In this document: positions 1 through 8,716 of the stretch, one piece after another
How the letters are laid out: the number at the start of each line of letters is the position of its first letter
How positions within the stretch are numbered: position 1 is the stretch's first letter
Source of the DNA: JBDSLU01 sp963844435
GTDB lineage: Bacteria > Acidobacteriota > Vicinamibacteria > Vicinamibacterales > Vicinamibacteraceae
Assembly (NCBI GenBank): GCA_963844435.1
Contig: CAWJOG010000004.1
Location: 248,001 to 312,000 of the forward strand
Reading direction: 5' to 3'
Length of the DNA: 64,000 nt
Program-made: the position numbers and the translations under genes
Notes under the pieces: model-generated
Databases searched by the model: none
Seen by the model: only the letters and a program-made list of their open reading frames with translations
Told to the model about the DNA's origin: nothing

Positions 1-171
1 GCCCTCGCCCGCCGCCTGGACTTTCTCGATGGCGGTGCGCCCGAGCAGCTCGGTTTCCGGCCGCGGCACGAGCGCGCCGGGTCCGCACAGCAGGTCGACG
101 CCCAGGAACGACTGGCGGCCGGCTTCGAGGCTCCGGGTGACGTCGATTTCGGGCTCGTCGTTCATGGACAT
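1..171 (-). CDS. PrmC/HemK-like SAM-dependent methyltransferase, N-terminal fragment
   Basis: Only the first 57 codons are in the window; the gene runs off the left edge. The stretch LVPRPETELL near residue 33 matches the conserved LxPRPETE motif that opens the catalytic part of the HemK/PrmC family (release-factor glutamine or related small-molecule methyltransferases). The long HemK N-terminal helical domain is missing: the motif lies within the first 45 residues, so this is a short stand-alone methyltransferase rather than classical PrmC. The start was taken at the ATG at 171; a second in-frame ATG is at 165. It begins 7 bp after the stop of the acyl ligase gene, so it is probably in the same operon. 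Substrate unknown. Confidence 0.6.
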   Translation of the reverse strand, partial: MSMNDEPEIDVTRSLEAGRQSFLGVDLLCGPGALVPRPETELLGRTAIEKVQAAGEG

Positions 172-178
172 GGCCGTG

Positions 179-1697
179 TCACTTCAGGTCGGTCTTCTTG
201 ATCTTGCCGGTGGTCGTCTTGGGCAGATCGGGCACGATCTCGACGAACTTCGGGACCATGAAGTTCTCGAGCCGGGCCTGGCATTCGCGCTGGATGTCCT
301 TCTCGGTGAGAGAAACGCCGGTCTCGAGCACGACGAACGCCTTTACCGCCTGGCCGAGGATGTCGTCCGGCACGCCGATCACCGCCGCATCGCGGACGCC
401 GCTGATGTTGTAGAGGACGTGCTCGACTTCCTTCGGCGCGACCTTCTCGCCCCGCGACTTGATGATGTCGTCCATCCGCCCGACGAAATAGAGGTAGCCC
501 TCGTCGTCGAGGCGGCAGAAGTCGCCGGTGTGCAGCACCATCTCGCCCGGCAGCGGCCCCGGCTTCAGCTTCTTCGCCGTCGCCTCGGGCTTCTCCCAGT
601 AGCCGCGCATCACCGTGGCGCCGCGGATCACGAGCTGCCCCACCGTGTTCGGGCCGACCTTGTTGCCCTCCTCGTCGACGAGCCACAGCTCGGTGTCGGG
701 GATGGCGATGCCGACGCTGGTCGGCTTGCGGTCGATGTCCTCGGGCGGCAGGTAGGTGCAGCGCTTGCACTCGGTCAGCCCGTACATCGAGTAGATCCGC
801 GCCGACGGGAAGAGGTCGCGCAGCACCAGGATGTGCTTCACCGGCAACGCCGCCGCGGTGTTGGTGACGAAGCGGATCGTCGAGAAGTCGTAGTCCTTGA
901 GGTTCTTCAGCTCGGCGAGCACGGCGAAGATGGTCGGCACACCCGGGAAAGCCGGTGACGCCCTCGTCGACCATCGCCTTCAGCACCTGGGCCGGGAACG
1001 TGAACGACCGCTCGAGCACCAGCCGGGCGCCCACGCGCGTCGACATGATCAGCTGATAGAGCCCGTAGTCGAACGCCAGCGGCAGCACGCCGAGGATGAC
1101 GTCGTCTTCCTGCATCCGCAGGTAGGTGCTGATCGACGTCGCCGCCGTCAGCATGTTGCGGTGCGTGAGCATCACGCCCTTCGGGTCGCCGGTCGAGCCC
1201 GAGGTGTAGATGATCGCGGCGAGATCGATGTCGAGGCCGCGGCGCGGCGGCGGCGTGTCGCGCTCGGTCGACAGATCCGGATCCTTCGGCCCGACGATCG
1301 TGCCTTTCAGGTACGGCGAGCTGGCCGCCGGCGCCTGCCAGACGGTGCGCAGGTGCTCGTCGGTGATGAGGAACGACGCCCGGCAGTCCTTGAGGTAGTA
1401 CTCGAGCTTGTCGGCCTTGGTCAGCGGGTTGACGATCGACACCACCGCGCTGGCCTTGAGCACGGCCCAGAACGCGACCACGGTGTCCACCGTGTTGTCG
1501 CCGTAGACGATGACCCGGTCGCCGCGCTGGACGCCGCGCTCGACCAGGACGTGCGCCAGGTGGTTGGCGCGCCGATCGATGGCGCGGAACGTCAGGCGAT
1601 CCTTGGCCCGGACGAGCCCGACCTTGTCGCCCAGCACGCGCGCGGCGTGCTCGACGTAGTCGTGCAGCTGGGGGACGGCTCCGTGGATGTCGGCCAT
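179..1697 (-). CDS. AMP-dependent acyl ligase (ANL superfamily), one frameshift
   Basis: Acyl/aryl-CoA synthetase-type adenylating enzyme of about 505 residues. The ATP-binding P-loop-like motif YTSGSTGDPKGVMLTH lies near residues 165-180. The adenine-binding YGLTE motif, the TGD motif (HTGDFCRLDDEGYLYFVGR) and the C-terminal catalytic-lysine motif TTTGKIKKTDL are all present. The frame breaks near 940-943, between VTGFPG and VPTIFAVL, where one extra base (GGGTG for GGTG) shifts the phase; both halves are otherwise fully conserved, so this is most likely a sequencing indel. It starts 49 bp downstream of nadE and is followed after 7 bp by a methyltransferase. In this setting it may activate a carboxylic acid for a small-molecule pathway; the substrate cannot be read from the sequence. 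Confidence 0.85.
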
Positions 1698-1746
1698 GGC
1701 TGGATGCGCGTCGGAGGGCCGTGCGGGGCGCCGCCGCGGCTGCGAC

Positions 1747-2721
1747 CTAGATCTCGACGACCTTCTCGATCAGCACCGGCGGCAGGTGCAGGTAGCGGGT
1801 GGTGCGGCGCTTCGATTCGATGTCCTTGAAGACGCGCTCGACCTGGGCCGGCTGCAGGCCGACCACGGGCGCGACGTCCGCGGCCGCGACGCCGTGGTTG
1901 TAGGCGTAGAGGCACAGGTCCATGCGGTCGTACGGCAGGGCGAAGTAGAACTCCTCCTGCGTCTGCGCCATCGAATACGTGTCCGTCGTCGGCGGCCGGC
2001 GGCGGATCTCCTCGGGCAGGCCGAGGGCGTGGGCGAGCGCGTAGACCTGCGTCTTGTAGAGGTGCGCGATCGGCTTGAAGTCGGCCGCGCCATCGCCCTG
2101 CTTGACGAAGAACCCCTGGTCGTACTCCAGCCGGTTCGGCGTCCCGGCGACGGCGTAGTTGAGCCGATCGGCGTGGTAGTACTCCGTCATCTTGCGGACG
2201 CGCTGCTTGTAGTTGGTCGCCGCGACCAGCTGCAGGTAGGCGGCCAGCGGCATCCGCGACGTCTCGGTCCTGCCGTCCGGGCCCTGCACCGTCAGCTGGA
2301 ACACGTTCAGGCGATCGCTGTCGAGGATCGACGGCAGGGTGATCTTGCACTTCCAGTCGTCCCCGTACTGCGGGAAGACCTTGCGGATGGCGTCGTTCTG
2401 CCGGTCGTAGCAGCCGAGCCCGCGCAGGGCCGGGGCGATGTCCTCGACGACGGCCTCGATGCCCAGGTGCGACGCCAGCATCCGGCCCAGGCGCAGGGCG
2501 TCGTCCGAGGAGTCGCGCTCGGGCATGAAGATGCCGAGCACGCGCTCCTTGCCCAGCGCCTTGACGGCCAGGGCGGCGACCACCGAGCTGTCGATGCCGC
2601 CCGACAGGCCGACCACGGCGCCGCGGCGGCGGAGCGTGCCCATGACCTGCTGCCGGATGGACTCGGCGACGGACGCCGCCACCGCCGGGGCGTCGATTGC
2701 GAGGATTTCCTTGGTGAACAT
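1747..2721 (-). CDS. nadE: NAD(+) synthase, ammonia-dependent type
   Basis: Makes NAD from deamido-NAD, ATP and ammonia in the cytoplasm, the last step of NAD biosynthesis. The N-type ATP-pyrophosphatase P-loop SGGIDSS is at residues 40-46. The protein has 324 residues and is only the synthetase domain; there is no N-terminal nitrilase/glutaminase domain, so nitrogen must come from free ammonia or a separate partner. Other family features are the central SRMPLAAYLQ region and the GTPNRLEYDQGFFVKQGDGAAD stretch that binds substrate and metal. It ends with a basic segment (ESKRRTTRYLHLPP). It is the first intact gene after the dppB/dppC remnant and is likely co-transcribed with the acyl ligase 49 bp downstream. 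Confidence 0.9.
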   Translation of the reverse strand: MFTKEILAIDAPAVAASVAESIRQQVMGTLRRRGAVVGLSGGIDSSVVAALAVKALGKERVLGIFMPERDSSDDALRLGRMLASHLGIEAVVEDIAPALRGLGCYDRQNDAIRKVFPQYGDDWKCKITLPSILDSDRLNVFQLTVQGPDGRTETSRMPLAAYLQLVAATNYKQRVRKMTEYYHADRLNYAVAGTPNRLEYDQGFFVKQGDGAADFKPIAHLYKTQVYALAHALGLPEEIRRRPPTTDTYSMAQTQEEFYFALPYDRMDLCLYAYNHGVAAADVAPVVGLQPAQVERVFKDIESKRRTTRYLHLPPVLIEKVVEI

Positions 2722-2733
2722 CGCCGGTGGATG

Positions 2734-2996
2734 CTAACGCGGTGAGAGCCAGTCGCGCAAACCATCGCCCAGCAGGTTGAAGCCGATGACCACGAGGGCG
2801 ATGGACGCCCCGGAAACAGCGTCAAGTGCGGTGCATCCACGAGATGGGCCCGGCCGGCGTCGAGCATCGCGCGCCTTCGCCGAGCATCGACACCGCCGGA
2901 TCGCCTGGCACGAGGTGCAGCAGGAGAAAAGACGAGCGTCGCCACACCGAAGAACGGGGTGGTGAGGGCGAGCCGCCGCAGGGTGTAGCTCAGCAT
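2734..2996 (-). pseudogene. dppB'-'dppC deletion-fusion remnant (peptide ABC transporter permeases)
   Basis: The reading begins exactly like a DppB-type permease (MLSYTLRRLALTTPFFG, then LLHLVPGDPAVSMLGEG after a one-base shift near 2935). With no gap it continues as the last ~45 residues of a DppC-type permease (RAHLVDAPHLTLFPG, then SIALVVIGFNLLGDGLRDWL-SPR with a stop at 2734 after another one-base shift near 2810). The middle of dppB, the dppB/dppC junction and most of dppC are missing, roughly 1.5 kb by family length. The ATG at 2996 overlaps the stop of the upstream regulator, which suggests a once-intact operon. No transport function can remain. A mis-assembly that collapsed the two genes is the main alternative. 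Confidence 0.75.
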
Positions 2997-4423
2997 CCCC
3001 TGTGCACCGCCGACTGCCCCTCGCTCGCGACGCGCGCCTCGATGCCGAGCCGCACCAGGAGCTTGCGCAGCCCTTGCCGCGACACGCCGAGCTCGCGGGC
3101 GGCCAGCGTCGAGCGATGGCCGGCGCGGGCCAGCGCGGCGCGCACGAACTGCTCCTCGAAGCCGCGGCGGGCCAGGCTCAAGGTCGGTGCGGCCGGTGCG
3201 GCGGCAGTCAGCGACGGCGGCAGCGCCGCCGGTGTGACCATCCCCCGCGACGGCGCGTTCACGGCCAGCGCGCGCATGACGTTCTGCAGCTCTCTCACGT
3301 TGCCGGGCCAATGATAGCGCGCGAGCGCGGCCAGCGTGGCCGGATGGATCGCGGCCCGCGTACCCGTCCGCGCCGCTGCGTCGGTCCAGAACGCGCGCGC
3401 CAGGACCGCGACGTCGTCGGGCCGTTCGCGCAGCGGGACGACGGCAATCCGCACGACCTCGAGGCGATAGCGCAGGTCGGCGCGGAAGCGGCCGGCCTCG
3501 ACCTCCTCGGCGAGCACGCGGTTGGTCGCCGCGACCAGGCGCACGTCGACGCGGCGGGCGTGGCTCTCGCCGACGCGCCGCACCTCGCCGTCCTGGATGA
3601 CGCGGAGCAGCTTGGCCTGGGCGCGCAGCGACAGCTCCCCCACCTCGTCGAGGAACAACGTGCCGCCGTCCGCCTCCTCGAAGAGCCCGGCGCGCTCGCG
3701 CACCGCGCCGGTGAACGCGCCGCGGGCATGGCCGAAGAGCTCCGCCTCGAGCAGCTCGTCGGTGAGCGCCGCGCAGTTCACCGTCGACAGGCGCCGCTGC
3801 CGGCGCGGCCCGGTGGCGTGCAGCGCGCGCGCGACGAGCTCCTTGCCCGAGCCGCTCTCGCCGTCGACGAGCACGTGGAACGGCGCCGCAGCCACGCGCA
3901 GCACCCGCGCGCGCAGCGCGCGCATCGCCTCACTGGCGCCGAGCAGCCCCAGTGTGTCGGCATCACCGGTCTGACTCGCGTCGACCGCGCGCGTTTCGGC
4001 GAGACGAAGCGCATGCGGCGCCACCGCGGTGGCTGCCGCTACGAGGAGCAGCTCGGCGTGGCGTCGATCGACCGCCGGCTCGGCGTCCCACGCGCAGCTC
4101 AGCGTGCCGACCGTCTCGCCGCCGCAGCGCAGCGGCACCGCCGCCGCGGGCCCCGGCTGGGCCTCGAGCCCATCGCGCACTTCGCCGCCGTCGAGCGGCG
4201 TGCGCACGCTGCGTCCGGTGGCGAGCGCCCGCGCGACGACGGCGTCGACGCGACGCACCGACGCCGTGCCGGCCCGCGACAGCACGTGCGCCGATGCGGC
4301 GTGCACCCACGCGCCCGTCGCCTGCAGCCGATCGCGCACGATGCCGCAGGCGCGCTCGAGGGCCTGCGTCGTGTCTTCCGCATCGACGACGCGCTCGAGC
4401 AGCCCCTGCAGGTCCCACGACAT
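2990..4423 (-). CDS. sigma-54-dependent transcriptional activator with GAF-like sensor
   Basis: A 477-residue enhancer-binding protein. Residues ~1-145 form a GAF-like sensor region with no recognisable phosphoacceptor site. The AAA+ domain follows: Walker A GESGSGKE at ~188-195, the sigma-54 contact loop GAFTGA, Walker B GGTLFLDEVGEL, and the WPGNVRELQN motif. The C-terminus is a Fis-type helix-turn-helix (STLAARELGVSRQGLRKLL). The ATG at 4423 was preferred because an upstream in-frame start would only add a low-complexity Arg-rich leader. It probably activated the peptide-permease operon that follows, since its stop overlaps the dppB start, but that target is now a remnant. It is divergent from aroC across a 115-bp gap. 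Confidence 0.88.
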   Translation of the reverse strand: MSWDLQGLLERVVDAEDTTQALERACGIVRDRLQATGAWVHAASAHVLSRAGTASVRRVDAVVARALATGRSVRTPLDGGEVRDGLEAQPGPAAAVPLRCGGETVGTLSCAWDAEPAVDRRHAELLLVAAATAVAPHALRLAETRAVDASQTGDADTLGLLGASEAMRALRARVLRVAAAPFHVLVDGESGSGKELVARALHATGPRRQRRLSTVNCAALTDELLEAELFGHARGAFTGAVRERAGLFEEADGGTLFLDEVGELSLRAQAKLLRVIQDGEVRRVGESHARRVDVRLVAATNRVLAEEVEAGRFRADLRYRLEVVRIAVVPLRERPDDVAVLARAFWTDAAARTGTRAAIHPATLAALARYHWPGNVRELQNVMRALAVNAPSRGMVTPAALPPSLTAAAPAAPTLSLARRGFEEQFVRAALARAGHRSTLAARELGVSRQGLRKLLVRLGIEARVASEGQSAVHRGC

Positions 4424-4524
4424 GACGCCGCACCGTGCAAGAAGCCGGCCGCGCGCCCGGCCGCGGCGCATTCCGCGCGCAGGCGCTCGCCGCCGCGAAA
4501 AACAAAGGGAGAAACTGCATCATG

Positions 4525-4530
4525 TACAAT
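4525..4530 (+). promoter_or_regulatory. -10 element of aroC, probably leaderless
   Basis: TACAAT lies 8 nt before the aroC ATG, in a locally AT-richer patch. No Shine-Dalgarno sequence is seen between it and the ATG, and no clear -35. A start point about 7 nt downstream would fall at or next to the ATG, giving a leaderless message. Confidence 0.45.
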
Positions 4531-4538
4531 TGCCGGCG

Positions 4539-5759
4539 ATGCTGCGATTTCTCACGGCCGGCGAGTCGCACGGTCAGGCGCTCGTCGTCATCGTCGAGGG
4601 GTTGCCGTCGGGGTTGACGATCGATCCGGCGGTCACCGCCGCCGACCTCAAGCGTCGTCAGGGCGGCTACGGCCGCGGCCGGCGCATGGCCATCGAGTCC
4701 GATACGGCCGAGGTGCTGTCGGGCATCCGCAAAGGCGAGACGCTCGGCGGCCCGGTGGCGCTGGTCGTGCGCAACCGTGACTGGACCAACTGGCAGAACA
4801 CGATGTACGTCGGCGCCGAGCCGCCGGCCGACGCCACCGGGGCGCGCAAGGCGCCCGTGACGCGGCCGCGTCCCGGCCACGCCGACCTCGCCGGCGCGCT
4901 CAAGTACGAGCGCGACGACATGCGAGACGTCCTCGAGCGTGCCAGCGCGCGCGAAACGACCATGCGGGTCGCCGCCGGCGCGCTCGCCCGCCAGCTGCTC
5001 TCACGCTTCGGCGTCGAGGTCGTGAGCCACGTGTTCCGCATCGGGCCGGTCGGCACCTCCGATCCGCTCGGTGTCACGTTCGCGGACGCGAAGCAGATTC
5101 CCGCCGACTCGCCGCTGCACTGCGCGGATCGCGAGGCCGAAGCGCGGATGATCGCGGAGATCGACGCGGCGAAGGAAGCCGGCAACACGGTCGGCGGCGC
5201 CTTCGAGGTGATCGCGCACGGCGTGCCGGTCGGCCTCGGCAGCCACGTGCACTGGGATCGCAAGCTCGATGGACGCCTGGCGCAGGCGCTGATGTCGATC
5301 CACGCGATCAAGGCGGTCGGCATCGGCATCGGACCGCTGGTCGCGGAGCGGCCCGGCTCCGAGGTGCACGACGAAATCGTGCTGCCGCCGGCGGGCACGC
5401 CCGCACGCGACCTCGGCGTGCACCGCCCCTCCAACCGCGCCGGCGGACTCGAGGGCGGGATCACCAACGGCGAAGACGTCCGCGTCACCGGCTACATGAA
5501 GCCGATCGCGACGCTGATGCAGCCGCTGCGATCGGTCGATCTGGCCACCGGCATCGAGTCACCGGCAGCGATCGAGCGCAGCGACGTCTGCGCCGTGCCC
5601 GCGGCCGCGGTCGTCGCCGAGGCGATGGTCTGCCTCGTGCTCGCCGACGCCTTCCTCGAGAAGTTCGGCGGCGATTCGATCGCCGAGATTTCGGCCAACG
5701 TCGAGAGCGCGCGAGCGCGCGTCCGCGCCCACTTCTCCCCCGCCGACGTCACGGCCTGA
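4539..5759 (+). CDS. aroC: chorismate synthase
   Basis: Converts 5-enolpyruvylshikimate-3-phosphate to chorismate, the last shikimate-pathway step, using reduced FMN. The 406-residue protein is of normal length. It begins with the family signature LRFLTAGESHGQAL, and has RPRPGHADLAGALKY near residue 108, ASARETTMRVAAGA, and the late signature RPSNRAGGLEGGITNGE. The ATG at 4539 was chosen because the family N-terminus starts at MxRFLTAGESHG; in-frame sequence further upstream is non-homologous. The def gene follows after 7 bp, so aroC leads the run aroC-def-fmt-rsmB. Confidence 0.95.
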   Translation: MLRFLTAGESHGQALVVIVEGLPSGLTIDPAVTAADLKRRQGGYGRGRRMAIESDTAEVLSGIRKGETLGGPVALVVRNRDWTNWQNTMYVGAEPPADATGARKAPVTRPRPGHADLAGALKYERDDMRDVLERASARETTMRVAAGALARQLLSRFGVEVVSHVFRIGPVGTSDPLGVTFADAKQIPADSPLHCADREAEARMIAEIDAAKEAGNTVGGAFEVIAHGVPVGLGSHVHWDRKLDGRLAQALMSIHAIKAVGIGIGPLVAERPGSEVHDEIVLPPAGTPARDLGVHRPSNRAGGLEGGITNGEDVRVTGYMKPIATLMQPLRSVDLATGIESPAAIERSDVCAVPAAAVVAEAMVCLVLADAFLEKFGGDSIAEISANVESARARVRAHFSPADVTA

Positions 5760-5766
5760 ATCGGCA

Positions 5767-6285
5767 ATGGTGCGGCCGATCCTGCGCTACGGCGAGCCGC
5801 TGCTGCACGACGTGGCGGCGCCGGTGGCGCCGGACTCCGTGACCGCGCCCTCGACCCGGGCCCTCATCGACGACCTGCTGGATACGCTGCGCAGCGCGCG
5901 CGGCGTCGGCCTGGCCGCGCCGCAGGTCGGCATCCGCCAACGAATCTGCGTCGTCGACGTGTCCGGCGGACAGCGCCCCGAGGATCTGCTGGTGCTCGTC
6001 AATCCCGCCTTCGAGGCCCGCGACGGCCTGCAGCTCGAGCTCGAGGGCTGCCTCAGCCTGCCGGGCATCGAGGCCACCGTCGCGCGTCCGGCCCGGGTCC
6101 GCGTCCGTCATCTCGATCGCGACGGGCAGGAGCGCACGGTGACCGGCGACGGCCTGCTTGCCCGCGCCCTTCAGCACGAGATCGACCATCTCGACGGCGT
6201 GCTCTTCGTCGATCGCCTGCCGGCGATCGCCCGCCGCCTGCTGCTGCGGCGCCTGCGCCAGCGGCGCCGCAAGGAGGGCTGGTGA
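5767..6285 (+). CDS. def: peptide deformylase
   Basis: Removes the formyl group from the N-terminal methionine of new proteins; metal-dependent, cytoplasmic. The three family motifs are present: GVGLAAPQVG (residues ~46-55), EGCLSLPG (~97-104, metal-ligand Cys) and QHEIDHLDG (~138-146, HExxH metal ligands and catalytic Glu). The length of 172 residues is typical. The tail RRLLLRRLRQRRRKEGW is very basic. Its stop overlaps the fmt start by one base (TGATG). Pairing of def with fmt is a widespread arrangement, because one undoes what the other makes possible. Confidence 0.95.
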   Translation: MVRPILRYGEPLLHDVAAPVAPDSVTAPSTRALIDDLLDTLRSARGVGLAAPQVGIRQRICVVDVSGGQRPEDLLVLVNPAFEARDGLQLELEGCLSLPGIEATVARPARVRVRHLDRDGQERTVTGDGLLARALQHEIDHLDGVLFVDRLPAIARRLLLRRLRQRRRKEGW

Positions 6286-7289
6286 TGCGGCTCCGCGTCC
6301 TGTTCTTCGGCACCCCCGCGTTCGCGGTGCCCACGCTCGACGCCCTGCTCGCCTCGCCCGACGCCGTCGTCGTCGGCGTGGTGACGCAGCCGGACAAGCC
6401 GCGCGGCCGCGGGCAGCAGGTGTCCGCGTCGCCGGTGAAGGCGCGCGCCGAATCGGCCGGCTTGCCGGTGCTGCAGCCGACGAAGCTCGCCGGCGAGGAC
6501 TTCCTCGAGGCGGCACGCGCGCTCGCGCCCGACCTCGGCGTGGTCGCCGCCTATGGCCGGCTGCTGCCCGAGGTGGTGCTGGCGCTGCCGCGGCTCGGCC
6601 TCGTCAACGTCCACGCCTCGCTGCTGCCGCGGTGGCGCGGGGCCTCGCCGATCGAGCGCGCGATCATGGACGGTGATCGCGAGACCGGCGTCACCATCAT
6701 GCGCGTCGTCAAGGCCCTGGACGCCGGCGCGATGCTCGCCGTCGCGCGCACGCCGATCGATCCCGACGAGACCGGCGAAGCGCTCGAGGCGCGGCTCTCC
6801 GCGATCGGCGCGTCGCTGCTCGTCTCGACGCTCAGCGCCCTGGGCCACGGCACCGCCCGCGAGGTGCCGCAGGACGAGGCGCTCGTCACGCTGGCGCCAC
6901 GGATCGCCAAGACCGACGGCCTCATCGATTGGGACGCGCCGGCGCGCGCGGTGCACGACACGGTCCGCGCCCTGGTGCCGTGGCCCCGTGCCTACACCTA
7001 TCTCGGCGCGCTGCGGCTGGTCATGCACGAGACTCGCCCCTATGCGTCACTCGCAGCCGCGTGGGCCGCAACCGGTGCCGCCGGCCGCGAACCGGCCGGC
7101 CTCGTCGCCCAGGCCGGCGTGGTGGCGCCGTCCCCGAAGGGCACGCTGCTCGTCGGCGCGGGCGAGGGATCGGTGATCGAGATCCGGCGTGTGCAGGAGG
7201 ATGGCCGGCGCGTCCTCGAGGCACGCGCGTTCCTCGCCGGCCGGCCGCTGCCCGCCGGCACCGCTTTCACGGCCCAGGCCTCGGCGTGA
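6285..7289 (+). CDS. fmt: methionyl-tRNA formyltransferase
   Basis: Formylates initiator Met-tRNA using 10-formyl-tetrahydrofolate. The N-terminus LRVLFFGTPAFAVPTLDAL is the classic start of the family. The hallmark catalytic loop NVHASLLPRWRGASPIERAI (Asn, His) is near residues 106-125, and the family Asp follows downstream. The C-terminal OB-like domain ends at ~334. The ATG at 6285 is chosen over a GTG at 6282 because AAGGAGG (6271-6277) sits 7 nt before it and it gives the TGATG coupling with def. Its last four bases overlap the rsmB start (GTGA). Confidence 0.95.
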   Translation: MRLRVLFFGTPAFAVPTLDALLASPDAVVVGVVTQPDKPRGRGQQVSASPVKARAESAGLPVLQPTKLAGEDFLEAARALAPDLGVVAAYGRLLPEVVLALPRLGLVNVHASLLPRWRGASPIERAIMDGDRETGVTIMRVVKALDAGAMLAVARTPIDPDETGEALEARLSAIGASLLVSTLSALGHGTAREVPQDEALVTLAPRIAKTDGLIDWDAPARAVHDTVRALVPWPRAYTYLGALRLVMHETRPYASLAAAWAATGAAGREPAGLVAQAGVVAPSPKGTLLVGAGEGSVIEIRRVQEDGRRVLEARAFLAGRPLPAGTAFTAQASA

Positions 7290-8716
7290 GCGCGCGGCAA
7301 TCCGGGGCGAAGCCCCGCGGGGCGTCGCGGCCGGGCGGGGCGCGGCAGGGCGGGGCGACGCGGCCGGGCCACGCCGCTCCGGCCCGCGTGGCGGCGTTCC
7401 GGACCCTGGCGCGCGTGCGCGCCGGCGCGACGCTCGCCGACGCCGTCGCCCGCGAGCGCGAAACGCTCGGCGATGCGCGCGACCGCAGCCTGGCTCACGA
7501 TCTCGCGACCGGCGTCCTGCGCTGGCGCTCGGCGCTCGACGCCGCCCTCGCCACCGCCAGCAACCGCGCCATCGCGCGCGTCGACGCCGACGTCCTCGAC
7601 ATCCTGCGCCTCGGCGTCTACCAGATGCGGCATCGCGATCGCCTGCCGGCGCACGCGGTCGTGTCCGACGCCGTCGCCCTGACCCGCTTCGCCGGACACA
7701 CGTCGGCGGCCGGCTTCGTGAACGCGGTGCTGCGACGCCTCGCGACGACGGCGGCCGATGCCCCGCCATCGGACGCGGTCGTTGCCGGCGATGGGGCCGC
7801 CGCCGGGCTCGACACACTCGCCACGCACTTCGCGCATCCCGGGTGGCTGGTGGCGCGATGGACGGCGCGTCTCGGCGTCGATGCCGCGATCGGGTGGATG
7901 CGCTTCGACAACGACCCGGCGCCGCTGACGCTACGGGCGCTGCCGTCGGCGGGCACGCGCGAAGCGCTCGCCGAGCGTCTCGCGTCCGCCGGTGTGTCGG
8001 TGACGCCGACGCGGTGGGCGCCGGCGGGCCTCGTGGTCACGGCGGGCAATCCGCTCGACCAGGCAGCGGACGTGGGCTTCGTCGTCCAGGACGAAGCCTC
8101 ACAGGTCGTCGGCGAGCTGGCGGCCGCGTGGCCGGCGCGGCGCCGGCTGGACGTCTGCGCGGCGCCGGGCGGCAAGACGCTGGCGCTGTGGGCCGCGGGC
8201 GATGGCGGTGGAGTCGTCGCCGGCGATCGCCGGCCGCGCCGCGTCCGGCTGCTCCGCGAGACGCTGGCGCGCGCCGGCGCCGGCGGCATCCCGATCGTGC
8301 AGCACGACGCCGCGGGTCCGCTGCCCTATCGTGACGTCTTCGATCTGGTGCTGGTGGATGCGCCGTGTTCCGGGCTGGGCACGCTGCGGCGCGAACCGGA
8401 TCTCAAGTGGCGGCGCGTCGAAGCGGAGCTCGCCACGATGGCCGCGGTGCAGACCCGGATGCTGGCGCACGCCGCCCGCGTCGTCGCGCCTGGTGGGGTG
8501 CTGTTCTACGCGACGTGCTCCAGCGAGCCGGACGAGAACGACGCCGTTGCCGACGCGTTCCTCGCGGCCCATCCGGCCTTCGAGCCGGCGGGCCCGCCTC
8601 CTGCCGCACCGGCGGGTGTCGGCGGCCTCCTCGGCGAGGACGGCCGCCTCCACACCTCACCGGTCACGCACGGGCTCGAAGCGTTCTTCGCGGCGGCATT
8701 CCGCCGGCGTGGCTAG
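7286..8716 (+). CDS. rsmB: 16S rRNA m5C967 methyltransferase RsmB
   Basis: Methylates C967 of 16S rRNA with S-adenosylmethionine. About 476 residues. An N-terminal NusB-like RNA-binding domain (residues ~35-150) is followed by the Nol1/Nop2/Sun catalytic domain. That domain has the SAM loop CAAPGGKT, the DAPCSGLGTLRREPDLKW motif (TRM-type catalytic Cys region) and YATCSSEPDENDAV with the second catalytic Cys. The GTG at 7286 is used, overlapping the fmt stop. About 30 Arg/Gly/Ala-rich residues precede the NusB-like fold and may be unstructured. The stop converges on the protease gene, sharing the bases CTAG. Confidence 0.93.
   Translation: MSARQSGAKPRGASRPGGARQGGATRPGHAAPARVAAFRTLARVRAGATLADAVARERETLGDARDRSLAHDLATGVLRWRSALDAALATASNRAIARVDADVLDILRLGVYQMRHRDRLPAHAVVSDAVALTRFAGHTSAAGFVNAVLRRLATTAADAPPSDAVVAGDGAAAGLDTLATHFAHPGWLVARWTARLGVDAAIGWMRFDNDPAPLTLRALPSAGTREALAERLASAGVSVTPTRWAPAGLVVTAGNPLDQAADVGFVVQDEASQVVGELAAAWPARRRLDVCAAPGGKTLALWAAGDGGGVVAGDRRPRRVRLLRETLARAGAGGIPIVQHDAAGPLPYRDVFDLVLVDAPCSGLGTLRREPDLKWRRVEAELATMAAVQTRMLAHAARVVAPGGVLFYATCSSEPDENDAVADAFLAAHPAFEPAGPPPAAPAGVGGLLGEDGRLHTSPVTHGLEAFFAAAFRRRG

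Noticed and set aside
2307..3311. One continuous minus-strand protein covering the dppB/dppC remnant and part of nadE
   Set aside because: The frame mixes the remnant with an out-of-frame reading of nadE and of the sigma-54 regulator; only the 2734-2996 part shows homology, and in two other frames.
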